A model generated the notes under the pieces. That model was not told the DNA's origin and ran no database searches. It saw nothing but the letters and a program-made list of their open reading frames with translations. A DNA stretch of 16,030 nt from contig CAAGHL010000032.1 of NCBI GenBank assembly GCA_900769665.1, positions 1 through 16,030 on the forward strand. Reading direction: 5' to 3'. The stretch's first letter is position 1; each line of letters begins with the position of its first letter. Shown here in pieces: positions 7,024-12,964 of the stretch. The position numbers and the translations under genes are program-made. The DNA comes from Clostridia bacterium. Its GTDB lineage: Bacteria > Bacillota > Clostridia > Christensenellales > CAG-314.

Positions 7024-7146
7024 CAACGGCGGAGAGTGGTACAGAAAAGCGCAACTGGCGATTGAGTGCGACAGGAGCGTACATAGCGGTACGTGACTTA
7101 GCACGATTGAGCACGTAGCGGCTTTATGTGCCGCTATGCGCCGTTG
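7024..7146. repeat. Structured repeat element, copy A (possible non-coding RNA)
   Basis: Outer stem CAACGGCG (7024-7031) pairs with CGCCGTTG (7139-7146). Inside are a conserved block GAGAGTGGTACAGAAA...CAACTGG (7032-7058), a variable arm with CGTAC/GTACG, and a 7-bp hairpin TAGCGGC-TTTATGT-GCCGCTA. Copy B (10580-10713) has the same plan with a different outer-stem sequence that still pairs perfectly. The element ends 11 bp from the stop of the exonuclease-hexokinase gene. Strand and function are unknown; it could be a folded RNA, a 3'-end mRNA element or a non-autonomous mobile repeat. Confidence 0.7.
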
Positions 7147-7157
7147 TCCCACTTCTT

Positions 7158-9404
7158 TTACAATATCTGAGTTGCCATAAGGGTACCAATCAAGTTCAAC
7201 TCCCTTCCCTGTAGGATTTCAAATTTGATACCCTTGGCGTCAAGTATTACATGCAAATATTTCTCGAAGTTCGTTCGATAACCGGGAAGTTTGTTAAATG
7301 TCGTGCCTTCGCAAACGATACCGACGGGCAATGTTTTGTCGTGACACGAAGCAATACTCATTGCCGCATTCATTATTGCGCCGATACGAGCCGAGCGGTC
7401 GATTAGGTTGACGCAAATTTCCTTGGCAAACGCCTTGTCTTCGTCGTTGTCGAACATCCCTACAAGGTTGTCGCCTTCGACAAATTCCGAAACGTCTTTC
7501 AATACAAAGTTTTTCCATGCGACTTTGCCCACAAATAAGCCTTCATCGATTGCCGCACGCAAAGCTTCGGCGATTACGTCGGAAAGGTATCTGCCCGAAG
7601 TCATCTTTTCCAACAATTGCTTGCCGGGGCTGGTAGTATTGTCGGACACGATCTTGTCGAAGTCGCCCTGCTCGAAGCCGTCAAAGCCGCCGCTTTCGGT
7701 GTTGATGAGCATTTTGCCTTCGGAAAGTCCCTGTACCTTGGTGATGTTGGCAGTATCCTCGATGTAACAAGCGTTGGTGCCCGTGCCAAAGATGTAGCCA
7801 ACATAGGAGCTGTAACCTTGTTGGTGTTGCGCCATACCGCCGAGCAGTGTTGCCACCGTGTCGTTGAGGATAACTATTTTGCGAGGTTTGTCGCTATATG
7901 TACGGATTGCCGCAAGGGTTTCCGCGCCGACGCGAGTACCGATTACTTCCGGTGCCTTGACTTCCTTACTAAACACGACGACTTTGCCGTCAACGTCCTT
8001 GTCCATATCCACGTTGTAGGAGAAACAAAAACCGACGTCGCCCGTTTCGTCGGCAAGGTAGCGCACGTTTTCGGCAATTTGTGCGTAAAATTGCTCCTTG
8101 GTAAGCTCGCGGTCGATTGCCGGCATGGATGTCTTGCGGATGTCGTCCACTACCACCTCTCCGTTGTCGTCAAAGTAGCCGATTGCCGAACGGAAGTTTG
8201 TGCCGCCTGCGTCGATGAGCATAATGCGCTTATTTTTCTTGATTTTGGTGCAGTCGACGTCTTGCAAATAGGTGGGGATCATGGGTATGGAAGACTCCTT
8301 ACCGCTAAGCCCTGCCGTCATTTCGTCCAAAAACAATTGGAGCTTTGCTTGGATGTCGATGTTGTCGGTACTTTGTCCGTGTTTTGCCAAAAATTGTTGT
8401 GCTTTTGTCATTGGAAGCCTCGTATTATGTATTTTTTTGTTTACTACGTATGTTCGCCACTCGCGCACCACCTCTTCGGCAGTCACGATGGTAAGATTCA
8501 GGTCGGGTTGCAATGTCAGCACCCTTTGCAAGCGCACTTCGTCGCCACGGGTCATGCGTTCCGTGCGGACAAACACGTTGCAACGGTGTGGATTTCGTGT
8601 AAATGTTCCGCCACCCTCGATGATTGCAGTAACTAGCGGAACCAAGTCTTGTTCCGGAAACAACTGCGCCGTGCGAGAAAACGCAAATATTTTGCCTTCC
8701 CACAAATCGGATAACTTGGGCGTTTCCTCCGCTATCGCCCGTATGCGAGCGTTTGCACCCCGAGTATTTTTGTTTTTGATGGATCCGTGCTTGGTGTTGT
8801 CGCAACAAATGGGACGAGCAAGCTGTCCGCGGTAGTTTGTGCCTCGCCGCACCTCGTACTTGGCGAGTAACTCGTCGACGGTCAGTCCGCTGTCTTCCAC
8901 GAGGTACTGCAACGTCCGCATGGACATGTAGGCGTCCTCTTCGGAGTTGTGTTGCTCAAACTCGACGCCGAGTTCCGCGGCAATTTTGCCGAGCGCACGC
9001 ACGCTGGACTCGCCTTTGTACAGCTTGAACAGCAGTTGCGAACAAATAAAGTCAAACTCTATCGGCGGCAATTTGTAGCGTTCGCAAGCGGCATTTAGCA
9101 TACGCACGTCGGCGTCGACGGCATGCCCAAGCACCACGCGGTCGGGTGCGGTAAGCAAACGCTTGACTTCCGGGTAGACCTCGGCAAAGTCGGGACTTCT
9201 GTCCAACAGTGCTTTGTCTAGGTGCAAATCTATACCTACGTTTTGGCGAGTACCGTTGAGGTTATACTTGGTTTTGGGGTTGATCCAAATGTTTTTTCGC
9301 TCGATGATATGGAATTGTTCGTCGGCAATGACTATGCCGATACTGCATATGCTGGACGGCATGTAGCCGTTGGCAGCTTCGATGTCGAATGCGAGGTAAT
9401 TCAT
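7158..9404 (-). CDS. DEDDh exonuclease - BRCT-like - hexokinase fusion
   Basis: A continuous 748-codon frame with three parts. Residues 1-175 are a DnaQ-type 3'-5' exonuclease: Asp7 and Glu9 (FDIE), Asp99 (GHAVDADV), His152 and Asp157. Residues about 231-316 look like a BRCT fold (LSDLWEGKIFAFSR, then IIEGGGTF and CNVFV). Residues 332-748 are a eukaryotic-type hexokinase (PF00349/PF03727): phosphate loop LIDAGGTNFR (396-405), NDTVATL with catalytic Asp515, FGTGTNACYIE (539-549), INTESGGFDGF and SPGKQLLEKMTSGRYL. It would phosphorylate glucose or similar sugars. Odd: the joint around residues 318-331 looks like an intergenic spacer. It has a run of seven A, then GAGG six bases before an in-frame ATG (8411). 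Loss of one A gives TGA overlapping that ATG; gain of one gives TAA. Two genes may therefore exist (8412-9404 and 7158-8411). The start ATG at 9404 has no Shine-Dalgarno. Confidence 0.85.
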   Translation of the reverse strand: MNYLAFDIEAANGYMPSSICSIGIVIADEQFHIIERKNIWINPKTKYNLNGTRQNVGIDLHLDKALLDRSPDFAEVYPEVKRLLTAPDRVVLGHAVDADVRMLNAACERYKLPPIEFDFICSQLLFKLYKGESSVRALGKIAAELGVEFEQHNSEEDAYMSMRTLQYLVEDSGLTVDELLAKYEVRRGTNYRGQLARPICCDNTKHGSIKNKNTRGANARIRAIAEETPKLSDLWEGKIFAFSRTAQLFPEQDLVPLVTAIIEGGGTFTRNPHRCNVFVRTERMTRGDEVRLQRVLTLQPDLNLTIVTAEEVVREWRTYVVNKKIHNTRLPMTKAQQFLAKHGQSTDNIDIQAKLQLFLDEMTAGLSGKESSIPMIPTYLQDVDCTKIKKNKRIMLIDAGGTNFRSAIGYFDDNGEVVVDDIRKTSMPAIDRELTKEQFYAQIAENVRYLADETGDVGFCFSYNVDMDKDVDGKVVVFSKEVKAPEVIGTRVGAETLAAIRTYSDKPRKIVILNDTVATLLGGMAQHQQGYSSYVGYIFGTGTNACYIEDTANITKVQGLSEGKMLINTESGGFDGFEQGDFDKIVSDNTTSPGKQLLEKMTSGRYLSDVIAEALRAAIDEGLFVGKVAWKNFVLKDVSEFVEGDNLVGMFDNDEDKAFAKEICVNLIDRSARIGAIMNAAMSIASCHDKTLPVGIVCEGTTFNKLPGYRTNFEKYLHVILDAKGIKFEILQGRELNLIGTLMATQIL

Positions 9405-9413
9405 ACGTAGTAT

Positions 9414-9442
9414 ATTTTAACAAAATAATAGTTATTTGGCAA
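9414..9442 (-). promoter_or_regulatory. Promoter of the exonuclease-hexokinase gene, giving a near-leaderless mRNA
   Basis: On the minus strand TTGCCA (9437-9442) and TAAAAT (9414-9419) are 17 bp apart. Only 9 bases separate the -10 element from the ATG at 9404, so transcription should begin 0-3 nt before the start codon. This agrees with the absence of a ribosome-binding site. Confidence 0.55.
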
Positions 9443-9542
9443 GGATTTAAGCGATGAAAGCAAAGGCAAGTTGTTTTCTGCCCGACGTAAAAGGTATGCA
9501 AAGAGTTGCGCACGAGATATTACCCCACGAAAAACGTGTTGA

Positions 9543-9847
9543 TTAGGCGACCGAGCGACCGAAAATGCAAGGTTGGTGGGGACGGATACTCGAACAATGC
9601 GCCGTTATGCGTCTTTGCAATACTACATCAAGTATTGCTTCATCCACCTATCGACGCCTTGTCCGTCGTCTACGTCCCCACAACTGCGAAGCACATTTGA
9701 CGCCGTTAGCTGGGATGATTTTTGTCAAATGTGAGTGCAGTTGTACTTGGATAGTACTACAAGCGAGCATTTGGCAAGCTGTCTTTGCGTAAAAGCGCGC
9801 AACTAACGGCGTTCAAATGCATACATTTTTGGTCGCTCGGTCGCCAA
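9543..9847. mobile_element. 305-bp MITE-like element with nested inverted repeats
   Basis: Terminal inverted repeats: 9543-9567 and 9824-9847 share a perfect 15-bp core (GGCGACCGAGCGACC at 9546-9560 against its complement at 9831-9845), followed by one mismatch and AAAATG. Between them lie two further arms. Arm I is GTTGGTGGGGACG (9572-9584) with CGTCCCCACAAC (9673-9684), enclosing a perfect 8-bp hairpin GCAATACT/AGTATTGC (9617-9638). Arm II is CATTTGACGCCGTTAG (9694-9709) with CTAACGGCGTTCAAATG (9803-9819). There is no transposase, and no clear target-site duplication was found. A large folded RNA is the alternative reading. Confidence 0.7.
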
Positions 9848-9924
9848 CCCTACGTTCGGGTAACAACGCTTGCTTAAACGAAATTTCCCAGCCGTACCCT
9901 CACTCCGAGGTTTTCGGTTGGCAT
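9848..9924. repeat. Copy 2 of the dispersed repeat also found at 6210-6287
   Basis: Starts CCCTACGTTCGGG and ends with the shared core CCCTCACTCCGAGGTTTTCG followed by GTTGGCAT. Over the last 41 bases it differs from copy 1 at about four positions; the first half is more diverged. GCCAACC (9843-9849) pairs with GGTTGGC (9916-9922). In copy 1 the corresponding ends also pair, with other bases. It abuts and slightly overlaps the right end of the 305-bp element. Confidence 0.7.
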
Positions 9925-10037
9925 TGTCCTCGTCAAGCTGAATCGTTGTTACTAAATAAGGTCAACACTCAAACATAAGACAACAAAACCAACGCAAAAT
10001 CCGTTCAGTACGTTTTTATTGCCCCACCGTTCCACTA

Positions 10038-10202
10038 CCCCGACCACCCACCCCTCATGGTCATTTATTCCACGTGGAAGTATGTGGTTGAAGAAATAAA
10101 ACGTTGTATTTGGATATATGTAACAACAAGCGTTTTTTCTCACACATTCCCTACTGCCACTTTACAATAAAGTCCTTTGACCTTGAGGGGTGGCGGTCGG
10201 GG
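10038..10202. repeat. 165-bp inverted-repeat element
   Basis: Left arm 10038-10063 (CCCCGACCACCCACCCCTCA...) and right arm 10178-10202 (...TGAGGGGTGGCGGTCGGGG) are complementary at nearly all positions, with one extra base and about two mismatches. Pairing resumes with TTTATT (10064-10069) and AATAAA (10166-10171). Inside are a perfect palindrome TTCCACGTGGAA (10068-10079) and a weaker AAAACG/CGTTTT stem. This fits either a MITE-like insertion or a folded RNA. Confidence 0.6.
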
Positions 10203-10241
10203 AGAATGCACTCCACTCACACGGAAGGCGTGAGGTCTGCA

Positions 10242-10352
10242 TTGCCTTGTCGAGAGTGTTTCCGCGACATCACAAGTTGATTGTAAGCACTTTCACTATT
10301 AGCAGCAAACACAACAAGCGTGACGTGCAATGAGCGTTATTTGACAAGGCAA
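10242..10352. repeat. Perfect 10-bp inverted repeat, widely spaced
   Basis: TTGCCTTGTC (10242-10251) and GACAAGGCAA (10343-10352) are perfectly complementary with 91 bp between them. The flanks GCATTGCC also recur at 10368-10375. Possibly the eroded ends of a small element. Confidence 0.4.
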
Positions 10353-10579
10353 ACTAAGCATTGCCATAGTCGCACACTTTTACCGACACATTGTAACAAC
10401 GGCATTTGTCCGTTTGACTGTTTTGGCGAGGTTTGACATACATGCGCCTACCACCACAAAGTTATTAAGGCTTGGCTGTACCCAATCGAAAACCTCGTAG
10501 CGAGCGGCTCGGCTGAGGACACGTTTTTTACGCTTGCAATAGTTAGCCTGTTTTTCAAGCTAATGACATATTTCTTACT

Positions 10580-10713
10580 GAAGGCGAGGGCGGAGAGTGG
10601 TACAGAAAGCCACAACTGGTGACGCGCACGCTCGCCTAATGTACTAAGGCGTACATGACGAGTGGGTGCGGCGCACGTAGCGGCTTTATGTGCCGCTATA
10701 CGCCCTCGCCTTC
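10580..10713. repeat. Structured repeat element, copy B, overlapping a gene end
   Basis: A perfect 13-bp outer stem, GAAGGCGAGGGCG (10580-10592) with CGCCCTCGCCTTC (10701-10713), encloses the block GAGAGTGGTACAGAAA...CAACTGG (10593-10619), a variable arm (CGCAC/GTGCG, CTCG/CGAG, CCT/AGG) and the hairpin TAGCGGC-TTTATGT-GCCGCTA shared with copy A. The right arm encodes the last five residues (EGEGV) of the surface protein read from the minus strand, and the hairpin holds its TAG stop. This suggests that the element inserted into the end of the gene. Confidence 0.75.
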
Positions 10714-11484
10714 TTCGGTTGCGCCGATAATTACAAAGTTCATGTCCAACTTCAATTGTCCGCCAAGCACATCGTCGGTACAATCGGGATCGTTGCCTTC
10801 CAACCATATCACTATGGTTATTTTTCCTATGTCTCCAACGCCGAAATCATCGACTCGACCTTCGCACACCACGTTGGCACTTGCAAAGTTTGTCATTACG
10901 CGGTTGTCGGGATCGACTTCCGGTTTGCCGTTGCCGCTTGTAGACGCTTTGGCGTAGTCGGTGTAGGCACCGCTGTAGTTGTACTCGTCGGTTGCCGCCT
11001 TGTAGTAGTCGGGATTGTAGTACACACGCACTCTTGCCGCCGCGTCTATGTTGACGGTGGCGCGAGTTACGACAAGGCTGTACTCGTAGGAGCAAGCAAG
11101 CTCGCCGCTGTTTTTTACATAAAAGGTGTATGCAACGTAGTTGTCGCCGTTATGCTCGCCGTTGACATCGTTTAGATTGTTTGGCAGCGTGTTGCCGTCG
11201 ATGTTGTCGATATCCTTGGCGGCATTGCTGTTAAGTCGGCTGGTAGCATGCAAAAACGTGTCCGTTTCCGACAGGCTAAGTCCGTAGCGACGGTCGTTGA
11301 TATCCTTGATACTGACCGTAAAACTGCCGTACTTGTTAAACAGCAAACTGAGTACGTACACCAACACAAGCAACGCAACGATTACACCGATTGCTACGGG
11401 GACTACTCGATTGTATGTGCGGTAGCGTTTTACCTCACCCGAGGAACGGCGCAGTACCGAAAAAGGTTGTTTTTCCTGTAACAT
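10696..11484 (-). CDS. Single-pass membrane-anchored extracellular protein, c-di-GMP riboswitch operon
   Basis: A 262-aa protein with a basic cytoplasmic N-terminus (1-26), one membrane span at about 27-49 (VVPVAIGVIVALLVLVYVLS) and an extracellular region of about 210 residues. That region is rich in Asn, Asp and Tyr and looks like beta-strands: YVAYTFYVKNSGELACSYEY, and near the end IWLEGNDPDC then GGQLKLDMNF. The layout is reminiscent of TasA/camelysin-type matrix proteins, but I recognise no family firmly. Three cysteines (131, 207, 235) could allow a disulfide. ATG at 11484 overlaps the upstream TGA as TGATG, with GGAGAGG (11492-11498) 7 nt before it; a GTG one codon earlier is less likely. 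The last five codons and the stop lie inside repeat element B, so the original C-terminus may have been replaced. A biofilm or adhesion role is inferred from context. Confidence 0.75.
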   Translation of the reverse strand: MLQEKQPFSVLRRSSGEVKRYRTYNRVVPVAIGVIVALLVLVYVLSLLFNKYGSFTVSIKDINDRRYGLSLSETDTFLHATSRLNSNAAKDIDNIDGNTLPNNLNDVNGEHNGDNYVAYTFYVKNSGELACSYEYSLVVTRATVNIDAAARVRVYYNPDYYKAATDEYNYSGAYTDYAKASTSGNGKPEVDPDNRVMTNFASANVVCEGRVDDFGVGDIGKITIVIWLEGNDPDCTDDVLGGQLKLDMNFVIIGATEEGEGV

Positions 11485-12269
11485 CACGCCACCTCTCCGT
11501 TAAACGAAACAAGCTGCTTGGCTGTCAACCCTTTTGCCGTAACGGGGGAATTACCCGAGTACGCATTGTCAAACAACACGCCGAAGCAGTCCGTTCCACG
11601 CAGTTTACGCAAAGTTTCGTCGTCGGCGATACCCGTAAGCACCACGTCCGCACCGAGATCCATTGCAAAATCCGCAAGTGTCGCAACGGCATGCGCGTTG
11701 CCGCTTGTTTGATACAGTGCCAACAGTCCGTCGGCAAACACCACGTCGAACGGGAAGAGCGACAGACTCGTTACGGGGAAATCCGCATTGCCGTAACCGC
11801 AAATGCCCACACGGAAACCGAGCGACTTGATTTCCGACAATGTCTTGCGATGAGCGTCGACAACGGCGGAAAGCGATTGCGGAAACAATATACATATTGC
11901 GCGCGCAACACGCTTGTCTTTAATAAGATTAGCTAGTACGTTCACGATGTCGGGGTTATCCAGCACCGAAACGGGGCAAGTAACGGAAGTCCAATCAGTA
12001 TCGCAACAAGCGGCACGCATAACCTTGGTTGCGCCGAGTGCATGAGCAAGCGTACGCAAAAAAAACTGTGTGGCAATACCGCTGTCGGCAAGGACGTCGG
12101 ACAAGTCGTCTTGTAGAAGAGAACCGTAGACAATGCTGTTGACCGTGGCAGTTTGAACAAAAGCCACAGCTTTGTCGCAATACAAATCGTAAATAGGTTG
12201 ATATGTTGTAAGTATCGGCTCGACGCCGCTGTCCAGAGTACGCAGGACAAACGTATTTAGTTGTTCCAT
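11484..12269 (-). CDS. Degenerate EAL-domain protein (catalytically dead c-di-GMP phosphodiesterase fold)
   Basis: A 261-aa protein spanning a single EAL-like fold, recognisable by YQPIYDL (23-29), LSEIKSLGFRVGICGYG (144-160), FPFDVVFADGLL and the LTGIADDETLRKL segment. By alignment from memory the EAL motif itself reads VQT (38-40). The glutamates of the LEITE strand are Leu128 and Gln131, the metal-binding DD of DDFG is Cys157-Gly158, the catalytic lysine of KxD is Phe178, and AEGVE reads LTGIA. Hydrolysis of c-di-GMP is therefore not expected; a binding, scaffold or regulatory role is possible, and ligand binding is also uncertain. ATG at 12269 follows AAGGAGG (12274-12280) at 4 nt. The frame is open to 12425, but that part is riboswitch leader. 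It is the first gene behind a c-di-GMP-I riboswitch and is translationally coupled to the surface protein. Confidence 0.8.
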   Translation of the reverse strand: MEQLNTFVLRTLDSGVEPILTTYQPIYDLYCDKAVAFVQTATVNSIVYGSLLQDDLSDVLADSGIATQFFLRTLAHALGATKVMRAACCDTDWTSVTCPVSVLDNPDIVNVLANLIKDKRVARAICILFPQSLSAVVDAHRKTLSEIKSLGFRVGICGYGNADFPVTSLSLFPFDVVFADGLLALYQTSGNAHAVATLADFAMDLGADVVLTGIADDETLRKLRGTDCFGVLFDNAYSGNSPVTAKGLTAKQLVSFNGEVA

Positions 12270-12318
12270 GCATCCTCCTTGTAACGTATCGAAGCGTGTT
12301 GCCGTAATTTGAGATTTA

Positions 12319-12358
12319 TCGCTCGGCTGGGGGAGGGGATACACCCCGAGCCGAGCGA
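12319..12358 (-). promoter_or_regulatory. Stable GC-rich hairpin in the 5' leader of the EAL operon
   Basis: TCGCTCGGCT and AGCCGAGCGA form a perfect 10-bp stem, with GGGG/CCCC pairing inside. It lies between the riboswitch terminator and the ribosome site, about 39 nt before the AAGGAGG. No U-run follows, so it is not a terminator. It may protect the mRNA 5' end or affect translation. Confidence 0.55.
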
Positions 12359-12408
12359 GCTTGCCGCCGTGAAACCACAGGTTTGCCAAGAAAAAGAGAG
12401 AAAAATGG

Positions 12409-12451
12409 AAAAAAAAAGGTTGCAATCGTACCTAAGTACATGATTGCAACC
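12409..12451 (-). terminator. Intrinsic terminator of the riboswitch expression platform
   Basis: On the minus strand GGTTGCAATC (12451-12442) and GATTGCAACC (12427-12418) form a perfect 10-bp stem with an inner GTAC/GTAC pairing, followed directly by nine T (12417-12409). Its 5' arm includes the GGTTGC that closes the riboswitch aptamer, so terminator and bound aptamer exclude one another. Confidence 0.9.
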
Positions 12452-12515
12452 GGGCTGACTTGAAATAAGTCCCTATGGCTTTGCGTCACCGCCTCACGAC
12501 GGTTTTGCCAAATAT
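12446..12515 (-). promoter_or_regulatory. c-di-GMP-I (GEMM) riboswitch aptamer
   Basis: The minus strand carries the GEMM-I core in order. GGCAAAACC (12509-12501) is followed by a hairpin CCGTC-GTGA-GGCGG with a GNRA-type loop, then GACGCAAAGCC (12487-12477). Next comes a second hairpin GACTT/AAGTC, and last AGCCCGGTTGC (12456-12446). GCAA near the 5' end pairs with TTGC at the 3' end to close it. The core has one A more than the usual GGCAAACC. It starts about 40 nt after the predicted transcription start and controls the EAL-like and surface-protein genes. Because its 3' strand is the 5' arm of the terminator, ligand binding should prevent termination (ON switch); this part is inference. 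Confidence 0.9.
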
Positions 12516-12560
12516 TAAGTTGGCTTTTACCAAAAGAGACTGAGCTCTTTTAGCAATACG

Positions 12561-12589
12561 ATTGTAACATACCATTGATTTGCCGTCAA
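12561..12589 (-). promoter_or_regulatory. Sigma-A promoter of the riboswitch-EAL-surface protein operon
   Basis: TTGACG (12584-12589) and TACAAT (12561-12566) on the minus strand, 17-bp spacer. Transcription should begin near 12554. A short 5' hairpin, AAAAGAG/CTCTTTT, then precedes the aptamer. Confidence 0.75.
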
Positions 12590-12647
12590 TCCTTTTTACG
12601 CATTTTTTAAGAAAATTTTGACAAAATTTCCGCTAAAATACAGTCGA

Positions 12648-12677
12648 TTTACATTATTTTTCGATAACGTGTATAAT
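12648..12677 (+). promoter_or_regulatory. Possible second rightward promoter
   Basis: TTTACA (12648-12653) and TATAAT (12672-12677) with an 18-bp spacer, about 135 bp upstream of the stronger promoter of the diguanylate cyclase gene. It lies in AT-rich sequence, where such matches arise by chance. Confidence 0.35.
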
Positions 12678-12783
12678 TTGTTTACTCCACCGCCACTCGC
12701 ATATTTTTGAGTTGATTTTTGGCTATCATTTGTCATACATAGTGATTTTTAGTAAAATGTTGCAAATTTCTTACAAAAATAGA

Positions 12784-12812
12784 TTGACATGTGTTCGATA
12801 AGTATATATAAT
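12784..12812 (+). promoter_or_regulatory. Perfect consensus promoter of the diguanylate cyclase gene
   Basis: TTGACA (12784-12789), a 17-bp spacer and TATAAT (12807-12812): an exact sigma-A consensus. Transcription should start near 12819, leaving a leader of about 145 nt. Confidence 0.85.
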
Positions 12813-12819
12813 ATTTATC

Positions 12820-12904
12820 CACAAACACTTTGATTTTTTACTGTCAAAGGTTTGTGCGGCACACCCCGAAACCGGACTTTTACAGGCGCACACCGCCGTT
12901 GGGG
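12820..12904 (+). promoter_or_regulatory. Structured 5' leader of the diguanylate cyclase mRNA
   Basis: The RNA should open with a hairpin of 13 pairs and one bulged A: CACAAAC-A-CTTTGA (12820-12833) with TCAAAGGTTTGTG (12844-12856). A second domain follows, closed by CCCC (12864-12867) and GGGG (12901-12904) and holding a GGCG/CGCC hairpin. It matches no riboswitch class that I recognise, including c-di-GMP-II. It may be a cis-regulatory RNA or only an mRNA stabiliser. Confidence 0.5.
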
Positions 12905-12964
12905 AAACACTACGAGGGATATCGAAAAACATTTTAGTCTACGATAATGTAGAGAGGGATTAAC

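Larger units (their letters stand above)
9925..10579. other. Gene-free interval of the second repeat island
   Basis: No coding frame here has a ribosome site or credible protein; a 63-codon minus frame (9952-10143) is repeat sequence. The interval contains the inverted-repeat element 10038-10202 and a looser 10-bp inverted repeat at 10242-10352. I compared it by eye with the hallmark sequences of tmRNA, RNase P RNA and SRP RNA and saw none of them. Confidence 0.5.

Noticed and set aside
7032..7058. T-box-like sequence GAGTGGTACAG in both copies of the structured element
   Set aside because: It resembles the T-box core GGGTGGTACCG, but the CCGCG part is missing, there is no upstream stem I with a specifier loop, no terminator follows and no + strand aminoacyl-tRNA or amino-acid gene lies downstream.
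11484..12425. A longer EAL-like protein starting at 12425
   Set aside because: The extra 52 codons are riboswitch terminator and leader sequence; the ATG at 12269 has a strong AAGGAGG.
12820..12964. Second c-di-GMP riboswitch (class II) in the cyclase leader
   Set aside because: The conserved class II segments are not present; only generic hairpins were found.
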